Source: Gemmatimonadota bacterium (lineage in GTDB: Bacteria > Gemmatimonadota > Gemmatimonadetes > Gemmatimonadales > GWC2-71-9). Taken from it: a stretch of 5,327 bases of DNA. Positions 1 through 5,327 of this stretch are shown piece after piece. Where the stretch lies: NCBI GenBank assembly GCA_024640185.1, contig JAHEFN010000126.1, positions 1-5,327 of the forward strand, in the 5' to 3' direction. Every line of letters begins with the position of its first letter. Position 1 is the stretch's first letter. The position numbers and the translations under genes are program-made. The notes under the pieces are model-generated. The model was not told where the DNA came from and made no database searches. It was given only the letters and a program-made list of their open reading frames with translations.

Positions 1-833
1 TCCTGGCCTCCGTGGGCTTGGTGTTGTGCGCCTACTTCGCCTATTGGCACGACGGGAATTTCTTGGGCCCGCGGTTTGTCCTCCCGCTCGTCCCGGCGGT
101 TGCGTGGTGGTCGGCACGCCTGCCCGGCCTGCTCCGTGACCACGGAGTGGCCCCGGCCATCCGACGAGCCTTCGGGGTCGCGGCTGTCGGTGCGGTGCTG
201 GTCGCCGTGGTCACCGACATCCCACTCCGGGCCACCACGTACGCCAACGGCCTGCAGACGATGCGCTGGAACCCGGATGTCGTCCTTGATCGCGCCGAGG
301 TCGTCGGTCCGATCCTGGTCCGTGAGAGTTGGGGGGCGGAACTCCTTGCCCGACTCCGTGCCACGGGGATCACGGCGACCGACGCCGAACGTCTCTACCG
401 CTCCACCGACGCGTGTGACCTCGAGCACGAACTCAGCCGAATCGAGGCCCTTCCCCAGACCGATCAGGCATCGCGTGTCGGTGCGTTCCAGGCTTCCCAA
501 GCCACCGCGGCGGTGGAGCTGGTGCCGATGCCGACCTCGCCGGACTCGTCCCTCAGATGGCGGCCAGGACATCAGCTCGACCCGCTGTGTCGCCGTCGAC
601 TGGCCGAGACCGTGGGCGGGTTCACGCTCTACTCACCGCTGCTCCTCGCCCGGGCGCCGGAGCGTTTCGTTCGCGACCTGCACGCGCGAGATACCCTGCT
701 GTTCGCGTCTGGCGCAGAGCCACGGTGGTTGCTCATCGGAGATCCAATCGGTGCCGCGGGACCGAGGCTGGTCCCGGTCGATGTCGACTCGCTACGCCTG
801 GAGTGGTACGGAGCGCTGGGGCAGGTGCCGTGA
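1..833 (+). CDS. GT-C-like integral membrane glycosyltransferase, 3' part (5'-truncated)
   Basis: The reading frame is open from base 3 to the TGA at 831-833, giving 276 visible residues; the true start lies left of the window. A GTG at 12-14 is in frame, but it falls inside a hydrophobic helix and is not a credible start. Three hydrophobic segments are visible (about residues 1-14, 25-45 and 57-73). The GPRFVLPLVP motif (bases 66-95) at the head of the second resembles the G-x-R-Y/F-L-L-P signature near the last membrane helices of many GT-C glycosyltransferases. About 200 non-membrane residues follow, including RESWGAELLARL (321-356) and only two cysteines. In this superfamily such a tail usually lies outside the cytoplasm. 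The likely role is transfer of a sugar from a lipid-phosphate donor during envelope glycan assembly, which the neighbouring glycosyltransferases support. The catalytic N-terminal loops are out of view, so a non-catalytic membrane protein is possible. Membrane protein: sure; GT-C: moderate. Confidence 0.72.
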   Translation, partial: LASVGLVLCAYFAYWHDGNFLGPRFVLPLVPAVAWWSARLPGLLRDHGVAPAIRRAFGVAAVGAVLVAVVTDIPLRATTYANGLQTMRWNPDVVLDRAEVVGPILVRESWGAELLARLRATGITATDAERLYRSTDACDLEHELSRIEALPQTDQASRVGAFQASQATAAVELVPMPTSPDSSLRWRPGHQLDPLCRRRLAETVGGFTLYSPLLLARAPERFVRDLHARDTLLFASGAEPRWLLIGDPIGAAGPRLVPVDVDSLRLEWYGALGQVP

Positions 834-865
834 TCGCTCCCCGACGCGACACGGCCTGGGGGCCA

Positions 866-881
866 GCGGTCGCTCGACCGC
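866..881 (+). repeat. Perfect inverted repeat, 7-base arms
   Basis: The arms GCGGTCG (866-872) and CGACCGC (875-881) are exact reverse complements separated by CT. As RNA this would form a six-pair stem with a four-base loop. As DNA it is a near-palindrome that could serve as an operator. No U-run follows, so it is not a standard terminator. Short GC-rich palindromes also arise by chance, so a function is only possible. Confidence 0.4.
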
Positions 882-883
882 AT

Positions 884-905
884 GACCTGGTGACGCTCTC
901 AGGTC
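884..905 (+). promoter_or_regulatory. Possible hairpin covering the weak ribosome binding site of the GT4 gene
   Basis: GACCTG (884-889) pairs exactly with CAGGTC (900-905) around a ten-base loop. The 3' arm contains AGGT (901-904), the best Shine-Dalgarno-like match before the GTG start at 913, with an eight-base spacer. If the stem forms, it would hide that site. The pairing is seen directly; the regulatory effect is inference, and the stem is short. Confidence 0.3.
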
Positions 906-912
906 GGCTCTC

Positions 913-2094
913 GTGAAGGTGCTCATGGTCACCACGTCGTTCCCGCGACAATGGGGTGATGCCTCCGGGGCGTTCGTGGCCTCGCTGGCGACCGGGCTCA
1001 CGACGGCGGGAGTCGGGGTGACGGTGCTCGCCCCCGCCACACCCGGAAGCCGCGCCGAGGAAGACTGGAAGGGAGTTCGGGTCGTCCGGGTCGGGAACCC
1101 CGGCAGGAGCATCGCCAACGAGCCGGGAGGCATCCTGCCTGCGCTGGCGAGCAGACCGTGGCGAGCACTGGCGGTTCCGCACCTGGTGGGGGCCCTCGAG
1201 ACGGCTGCCAAGAGGTTGGCGCACGAGGCCGACGTCGTGCACGGACAGTGGATCTACCCTGGAGGCATCGTCGCGGTACGCGCCGCCGAGGCGGCCGATC
1301 GTCCCAGCGTCATCACCTGCCATGGCGCCGACATCAACCTTGCCCGGTGGCTGCCGCCTCTCAGGTGGCTGGTCCGGTCGACGATTCGGCGCAGTGGTCG
1401 GACGTTGGCCGTCAGTGAGGCCATGCGGGATGGCGCGGTGGCGCTGGGCGCAGACCCGAGTGGGATCATGGTGGTCCCGCTCGGTGTGGTGCCCTCGGAG
1501 GCGGGTGTCAGCGATGCGGCTGCGAGCCGGTTCGCCGACCGGGGAGGCATCCGGCTCGTGATGGTGGGGTCGCTCACCCGACGGAAAGGTGCCGACATCC
1601 TGTTGGAGGCGGTGGCCCGATGTGGGAATCGCGGCAGGCTGTCGGTTGCCTTCGTCGGGGACGGCCCGCGCCGGCCATCCCTGGTCCGACAGGTCCGGGA
1701 GCTCGGCCTGACCGATCGTGTGGAGTTTGCAGGAACCACCTCGCCGGACCGTGTCCCGGCGTGGATCCGGGCTGCCGACATGCTGGTGCTTCCCTCACGA
1801 GCCGAGGGATTGGGGTTGGTCTGCGTTGAAGCGATGATGGAGGGACGGCCAGTGATTGCTGCCGACATCCCCGGGCCTCGCGAACTCGTGCGACATGAAG
1901 AATCAGGGCTCCGATTCCCATCGGGGAATGCAGCAGCTCTCGCGGCATCGATCGACAGACTGGCGGGAGATGAAGGACTGCGTGATCGATTCGGCGCCCG
2001 CGGAAGGGAACTCATCGAACTCGAGGGGCGCACCATGGCCGCGTCGGTCGCTCGGCACGTCGCCATCTATCACCAACTGGTCCGACAGGGATGA
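913..2094 (+). CDS. Family 4 glycosyltransferase (GT-B fold)
   Basis: This 393-residue protein has the usual length for a GT4 enzyme. These retaining enzymes move a sugar from a nucleotide-sugar donor to a lipid-linked or glycan acceptor on the cytoplasmic side of the membrane. The N-terminal acceptor domain opens with MKVLMVTTSFPRQWGD, typical of the family, and carries a GAFV segment (19-22) and CHGAD (136-140). The C-terminal donor domain starts near residue 213 with LVMVGSLTRRKG (215-226), whose R224/K225 match the phosphate-contacting basic residues. It ends with PSRAEGLGLVCVEAM, which contains the E-x7-E motif (E298, E306). The motifs look intact, so the enzyme should be active. The GTG start is chosen because it places the first beta strand at residue 2, although its ribosome site is weak. 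Sugar and acceptor cannot be predicted. The methyltransferase gene starts ten bases after the stop. Confidence 0.93.
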   Translation: MKVLMVTTSFPRQWGDASGAFVASLATGLTTAGVGVTVLAPATPGSRAEEDWKGVRVVRVGNPGRSIANEPGGILPALASRPWRALAVPHLVGALETAAKRLAHEADVVHGQWIYPGGIVAVRAAEAADRPSVITCHGADINLARWLPPLRWLVRSTIRRSGRTLAVSEAMRDGAVALGADPSGIMVVPLGVVPSEAGVSDAAASRFADRGGIRLVMVGSLTRRKGADILLEAVARCGNRGRLSVAFVGDGPRRPSLVRQVRELGLTDRVEFAGTTSPDRVPAWIRAADMLVLPSRAEGLGLVCVEAMMEGRPVIAADIPGPRELVRHEESGLRFPSGNAAALAASIDRLAGDEGLRDRFGARGRELIELEGRTMAASVARHVAIYHQLVRQG

Positions 2095-2097
2095 GGG
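2093..2097 (+). promoter_or_regulatory. Ribosome binding site of the methyltransferase, overlapping the GT4 stop codon
   Basis: GAGGG overlaps the TGA of the GT4 gene (2092-2094) and lies seven bases before ATG 2105. This supports 2105 as the start rather than the much earlier in-frame ATG at 1856. It also suggests that ribosomes finishing the upstream gene can reinitiate here. Confidence 0.65.
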
Positions 2098-2104
2098 ACG
2101 GACG

Positions 2105-2797
2105 ATGATGACGCGTTTGCTCGCCATGGTGGGGCGTGGTTGGCGCAAGCTGATTGTCGGCCCACTCCGGTATGGGACACGGGACGGGTACCGCGCCGAG
2201 AGCTACTGGCATGATCGGCTCGGTCGGGGTGGTTCGAGCCTGAGCGGGCCGGGGCATGAGGGCTGGTCCGAGGAGGAAAACCGCCGCGCCTATGAGGCGG
2301 CTCGCCGCGTGCTCGAAGCACTGCCCGAACTCGCCCCCAAGTGGGTGGGAGGGACAACCGTCCTGGAAATAGGGCCGGGAACCGGGTTTTGGACCGAGGT
2401 GTCTGCGGAACGAGGTGTCCGGGATCTGGTGGGCTACGACATCACCGATATCCAGTTTGAGGGGCTCCGACACCGGTTCCCGGATTTCCGATTCCTCAAG
2501 GGCGACGCAACCGAAGCGCTCCCCGCCGGGTCCTTTGGCCTGATCCTCATCCTTGACGTCATCGAACACGTCGTGACCCCGACCGCCTTGGAGGCGATCC
2601 TGCAGAACGCGGTTGCCGCCCTTGAGCCCGACGGCCTGGTCGTCGTCTCCTTCCCGCCACCCTCACAGCGTCGTCGCGACCTGTTCTACCTCCGCTTCTG
2701 GGAGATCGAGCGGGTGGCCGGCCTGTTGGCACCCTGCGTGGTCGGTCCGCCGGTTCGCTTCCGCGACGGAGTGGTCCTGCTTGGGAGACGCCCGTGA
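2105..2797 (+). CDS. Class I SAM-dependent methyltransferase
   Basis: From ATG 2105 the protein is 230 residues; ATG 2108 is an equally possible start one codon later. An earlier in-frame ATG at 1856 would overlap the GT4 gene by 239 bases and is rejected. The SAM-binding core is clear: motif I VLEIGPGTG (86-94), an acidic residue after strand 2 in GYDIT (D112), GDA (133-135) after strand 3, and LDVIEHV (150-156), the D-V-x-E-H block of the Methyltransf_11/23 type. A basic, amphipathic N-terminus precedes an ESYWHDRLGRGG segment (32-43) and a GPGHEG block (48-53). These resemble the lead-in of methyltransferases found in polysaccharide clusters (from memory). It has no membrane helix or secretion signal and should act in the cytoplasm. 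Position between glycosyltransferases suggests O-methylation of a sugar or chain terminus; the substrate is inferred only from context. Confidence 0.9.
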   Translation: MMTRLLAMVGRGWRKLIVGPLRYGTRDGYRAESYWHDRLGRGGSSLSGPGHEGWSEEENRRAYEAARRVLEALPELAPKWVGGTTVLEIGPGTGFWTEVSAERGVRDLVGYDITDIQFEGLRHRFPDFRFLKGDATEALPAGSFGLILILDVIEHVVTPTALEAILQNAVAALEPDGLVVVSFPPPSQRRRDLFYLRFWEIERVAGLLAPCVVGPPVRFRDGVVLLGRRP

Positions 2798-2809
2798 CAG
2801 GGTGTGATC

Positions 2810-2813
2810 GGAG
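2810..2813 (+). promoter_or_regulatory. Ribosome binding site selecting GTG 2820
   Basis: GGAG lies six bases before GTG 2820 in the 22-base gap after the methyltransferase stop. It supports the GTG as start of the membrane protein, whose first hydrophobic segment begins at residue 2. Confidence 0.55.
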
Positions 2814-2819
2814 CGAATC

Positions 2820-4709
2820 GTGCTGACCTCACTCATCGCCGTGGTGGCGATCGTCGGGTTGTTGCTGTCGGCTGCGGCCACGGGCCGCCATGTTGGTGAT
2901 CGCCTCTTTCCGACGGCGGACCGTCCGCTCACCCTGCTCGCGTCACCGGTGCTCGGGCTGGGTTGCTTCGCGCTGGCCAGCTTGGTCTTCCTCGCCCTCG
3001 GAATCCTGCCGTCTTGGATCCACCTTGCCCCGCCGTTGATCGGCTTTGCCCTCCTCGTGAGAGGGTGGGGCGGAATGGTGGTTGATGTGGAGGCCTTGGG
3101 GGCGGAGCTGCGATCCGCCCGATGGGCCCTCCTGGCCCTCCTGGGCTGCACGGCCCTCGTGGTCGTGACGTTTGCGCTGGGGCCGGTCGTCGACTGGGAC
3201 TCGCTGAGTTTCCATGATCGGGTGCCTGCCCAGCTCATGGATGCCCGACGGTTGCTGGTGCCACCGGACAATCTCCATGTCGCCCAACTCGGACTGGCCC
3301 ACCTCGCCAGCCTGCCCCTGCGGGTGTTGCATGTGCCGTACGTGGGGGCGCTGCTCTCCGCGGCATGCGCGGTCCTGATCGTGCTCGTCGGTGCGCTTGC
3401 CGGGAGCCGGTTCGGCGGGGGAGGGAAGGGGGCGATGCTCACGGCGGCGGCACTGGCCGGAACGCCCCTTCTGCTGCTGGTGTCGATGACCCCGAGGGTG
3501 GATGCTGCGCTGGCGCTCGCGATCCTGTTGGCGACGATCGCATGGGGCTGCGACCGAATGGAGGGCACCGAGTCACGAGCGGGGTGGGCGTTTGTGCTGC
3601 TCGGGGCCGCGGCCGGCATCAAGTTCCATGGCATCGCGTTCGCCGCCGTGACCGCACCGCTGATGATCTGGGGCTATCGTCACACACGGAGCGGCGTGCT
3701 TGCCGGCATCCTGTCGGGGGTGGCGCTTTCGGTTCCCTACCTCCTCGTCAACGTGGCGCACTTCGGCTCTCCCGTCTTTCCCTTTCTTGCCCCACCGACC
3801 CTCGAACCATGGCTGGCTGGACTCCTCCATCAGGAGATCCTGCCACCGGGGTTCGATCAGGGCTTCCTCGAGGCCGTCAACCTGGCTCGCCAGCGGTTCG
3901 ACCTTGGGGCCTTCTTCATGGACCCCGGAAGCCTCACCATCGAAGTCGAGGGGGCCTGGTACCGACCGTCGCTGCTCCTGCTGGGGTTGCCGGTTGGACT
4001 GTTCATGCTGCCGCGCCGCCTCCTGATCCTGGTGGTTCCGTCGGTCCTCTACACCCTGATCGTGCTCGGGATCTCTCCCACGACGAACCTGCGTTACCTG
4101 TTGCCGGCCGTGGTGGTCCTGAGTGTCGTGACCGCCGCTGGGATCGGACGGGCCCTCGGGCGGGCGCCGGCCCGGCGGCAGCGGTGGTGGCTCTCCGCGA
4201 TGGTGCTGGTCGCCCTCTGGCCCGCGCTGAGCTTTGTGCGGAGTTGGGGCATTGGACCTGCCCTTGGTCATGCGGTTGGACTCACGGCCGACGGGGAGTA
4301 CCGCCTCAGTCATCCGGATCCGACGGTGCGTCTGTTCGCGGGGATCCCCCCAATGGCGGACTCCGCGGTGGGGAGCGGAGTGCTGCTCCTGCTCTTTGAC
4401 GCACGAGGTGGGGCGTTCCGGTCCGAGGTGCTGGCGGATACCCGCTCCTGGAATTGGCCCGTCCTCGCCCAGAGCACGGCGGTCGATGAGTGCCTGGCCG
4501 GGACTGGCATCACCCACGTGTTGTTGAACCTGGGGGCCGCCAACTATTACGTCGGGAGGGGCGCGTCGCCCGATGCGCTCTACCTGCCCCAGTTCGGCAG
4601 TTTCGCTCGGAATTGTCTGGTGTTGTTGCGGGAAGAATCTGGCTTCGTCCTCTTCCGCGTCGATCCGACGACGGCGAGGGCACAGGCCGGCATGCCCGGA
4701 GGAGGGTGA
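2820..4709 (+). CDS. Multi-pass membrane protein, GT-C-like glycosyltransferase
   Basis: This 629-residue protein has about 11-13 hydrophobic segments between residues 3 and 472 (for example 3-20, 40-62, 103-121, 172-195, 206-223, 256-286, 293-313, 400-416, 426-443 and 456-472), then a soluble tail of about 155 residues. After a helix ending near 121 comes VDWDSLSFHDR (124-134). It resembles the D-x-L-x-Y/F-H motif of GT39-like GT-C enzymes, where acidic residues in an early outer loop are catalytic, so D125 and D127 are candidates. GIKFHG (266-271) and NLRYLLP (423-429) also fit the superfamily. The tail holds LLLLFDARGG (522-531) and GITHVLLN (563-570), which recall a C-terminal domain seen in such proteins (from memory). 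The likely role is sugar transfer from a polyprenyl-phosphate donor outside the cytoplasm. The GT2 gene begins one base after the stop, which fits a donor-maker and donor-user pair. A non-enzymatic membrane role cannot be excluded. Confidence 0.8.
   Translation: MLTSLIAVVAIVGLLLSAAATGRHVGDRLFPTADRPLTLLASPVLGLGCFALASLVFLALGILPSWIHLAPPLIGFALLVRGWGGMVVDVEALGAELRSARWALLALLGCTALVVVTFALGPVVDWDSLSFHDRVPAQLMDARRLLVPPDNLHVAQLGLAHLASLPLRVLHVPYVGALLSAACAVLIVLVGALAGSRFGGGGKGAMLTAAALAGTPLLLLVSMTPRVDAALALAILLATIAWGCDRMEGTESRAGWAFVLLGAAAGIKFHGIAFAAVTAPLMIWGYRHTRSGVLAGILSGVALSVPYLLVNVAHFGSPVFPFLAPPTLEPWLAGLLHQEILPPGFDQGFLEAVNLARQRFDLGAFFMDPGSLTIEVEGAWYRPSLLLLGLPVGLFMLPRRLLILVVPSVLYTLIVLGISPTTNLRYLLPAVVVLSVVTAAGIGRALGRAPARRQRWWLSAMVLVALWPALSFVRSWGIGPALGHAVGLTADGEYRLSHPDPTVRLFAGIPPMADSAVGSGVLLLLFDARGGAFRSEVLADTRSWNWPVLAQSTAVDECLAGTGITHVLLNLGAANYYVGRGASPDALYLPQFGSFARNCLVLLREESGFVLFRVDPTTARAQAGMPGGG
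4698..4706 (+). promoter_or_regulatory. Strong purine-rich ribosome binding site of the GT2 gene
   Basis: GGAGGAGGG lies within the last codons of the membrane protein gene (it encodes Gly-Gly-Gly) and sits four bases before ATG 4711. It is the strongest ribosome site in the window and fixes the GT2 start. Its overlap with the upstream coding end suggests coupled translation. Confidence 0.75.
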
Positions 4710-4710
4710 G

Positions 4711-5327
4711 ATGCACTTGGTGATCCAGATTCCATGCCACAACGAGGCCGAGGCGCTCCCCCGCGTCCTGGCGAGCCTCCCGGCAGCCATCGATGGGGTG
4801 ACGCGTATCACCACGATGGTGATCGATGACGGCTCCACCGATGGGACGGCCGATGTCGCCAGGGGTGTCGGGGTCGACCAGGTACTCGGCCTGAGTCGAC
4901 GAGGCGGAATTGCCCGCGCCTTCGTCGCGGGCATCGAACAGGCGGTTGCGTTGGGGGCCGACCTCGTCGTCAACATCGACGGCGACGGTCAGCATCCGGG
5001 TGATCGGATCGCGGATTTGGTCGCGCCGATCGTCAGGGGTGAAGCCGAAATGGTGGTCGGAGTGCGCGACGAGGCCTCACGCAAGGCCTTCCCACCGATC
5101 AAGCGTTGGCTCGAGCGCTGGGGCAGCCGCGTCGCCCGCACGATCAGCGGGACCGAGGTTGATGACGCGCCCAGCGGCTTTCGGGCGATGTCGAGGGAGG
5201 CGGCGATGCGACTGCACGTCTTCAATCGATACACCTACACGCTCGAGACCCTGATCCAGGCCGGTCAGCTCGGTCTGGCGATCACCACCGTGTCGTTCCA
5301 CAGCAGGCCTGCGGAGCGGCCGTCACG
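4711..5327 (+). CDS. Family 2 glycosyltransferase, polyprenyl-phosphate sugar synthase-like (3'-truncated)
   Basis: The frame is open from ATG 4711 to the window edge, giving 205 residues plus two bases, and it continues beyond. The GT-A fold is plain: IQIPCHNEAEALP (5-17), VIDDGSTDGTA (37-47) for nucleotide binding, SRRGGIARAFVAGI (62-75), and NIDGDGQHP (88-96) with the metal-binding D-x-D (D90, D92). SGFRAMSREAA (155-165) and YTLETLIQAG (176-185) follow. This pattern resembles dolichyl/polyprenyl-phosphate mannose synthase-type enzymes, which transfer a sugar from a nucleotide donor to a lipid phosphate on the cytoplasmic side. The adjacent GT-C-like genes, which would need such a donor, agree with this. 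The missing C-terminus decides whether it carries membrane helices. Transfer to another acceptor is possible, and the sugar is unknown. All family motifs visible so far are intact. Confidence 0.92.
   Translation, partial: MHLVIQIPCHNEAEALPRVLASLPAAIDGVTRITTMVIDDGSTDGTADVARGVGVDQVLGLSRRGGIARAFVAGIEQAVALGADLVVNIDGDGQHPGDRIADLVAPIVRGEAEMVVGVRDEASRKAFPPIKRWLERWGSRVARTISGTEVDDAPSGFRAMSREAAMRLHVFNRYTYTLETLIQAGQLGLAITTVSFHSRPAERPS

Larger units (their letters stand above)
834..912 (+). other. 79-base intergenic gap with two inverted repeats
   Basis: This is the widest gap in the window and the only place where a promoter or transcript boundary could easily fit between the genes. It contains a short GGCC-TGGG-GGCC repeat (853-864) and the two larger inverted repeats listed separately. 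No T-tract follows any hairpin, so there is no canonical intrinsic terminator. I saw no convincing -10/-35 pair, but high-GC promoters are hard to read by eye. Confidence 0.5.

Noticed and set aside
76..885. A 269-codon + strand frame overlapping the first gene
   Set aside because: Its product is extremely Arg/Ser/Pro-rich without motifs, whereas the frame ending at 833 gives coherent membrane helices and a GT-C-like motif.
830..916. A 28-codon GTG-started frame bridging the first gap
   Set aside because: It overlaps the preceding stop and the GT4 start, has no ribosome site of note, and its product shows no recognisable pattern; it is the tail of a shadow frame from 557.
1254..2066. A 270-codon open frame on the - strand
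   Set aside because: It is wholly antisense to the GT4 gene, whose family motifs are intact on the + strand; composition is that of a shadow frame.
1856..2104. Upstream in-frame extension of the methyltransferase to ATG 1856
   Set aside because: It would overlap the GT4 coding region by 239 bases. The extension is low-complexity, while ATG 2105 has a well-placed ribosome site.
2663..3634. A 323-codon open frame on the - strand
   Set aside because: It is opposite the methyltransferase end and membrane protein gene. The product is a low-complexity Ser/Ala/Thr/Arg-rich chain with no motifs.
4340..4381. Palindrome GGGGATCCCC (4340-4349) and inverted repeat ACTCCGC/GCGGAGT (4360-4381)
   Set aside because: Both lie inside the coding region of the membrane protein, with no T-tract and an uninterrupted frame. 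Such repeats are expected by chance in GC-rich DNA.
3573..4976. A 467-codon open frame on the - strand
   Set aside because: It lies opposite the membrane protein gene and GT2 start. Its product is rich in Arg, Pro, Gln and His with no fold-like pattern, typical of antisense frames in high-GC genes.

Overview
The window is a stretch of high-GC bacterial DNA, roughly two thirds G+C by eye. It holds five genes, all on the + strand, packed head to tail. Codons strongly prefer G or C in the third position, and two of the four visible starts are GTG. This would fit an actinobacterium (for example an acidimicrobial-type lineage), but other high-GC phyla are possible and the sequence alone does not settle it. 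No rRNA, tRNA, CRISPR array, insertion sequence or phage gene was seen.

Layout, left to right: (1) the 3' end of a multi-pass membrane protein that looks like a GT-C-type glycosyltransferase with a large C-terminal soluble domain (ends 833); (2) after a 79-base gap with two possible hairpins, a complete family 4 (GT-B fold) glycosyltransferase (913-2094); (3) ten bases later, a complete 230-residue class I SAM-dependent methyltransferase (2105-2797); (4) 22 bases later, a complete 629-residue multi-pass membrane protein of GT-C-like layout (2820-4709); (5) one base later, the 5' part of a family 2 glycosyltransferase related to polyprenyl-phosphate sugar synthases, running off the right edge (4711-5327). 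Gene 5 is open to the window end, so a search requiring a stop codon misses it.

The genes read as part of a cell-envelope glycan or glycolipid assembly locus. By family knowledge, GT2 enzymes of this kind charge a polyprenyl phosphate with a sugar on the cytoplasmic face, and GT-C enzymes use such lipid-linked sugars on the outer face. The GT4 enzyme would add a nucleotide-sugar-derived residue in the cytoplasm. The methyltransferase could modify a sugar or the chain end. The exact sugar, acceptor and final polymer cannot be read from this window. The tight spacing of genes 2-5 (10, 22 and 1 bases) suggests one operon with coupled translation.

I found no evidence of a wholly new system. The points most worth checking are the diverged GT-C enzymes with their soluble C-terminal domains, each with exactly two cysteines, and the hairpin that could cover the weak ribosome binding site of the GT4 gene.
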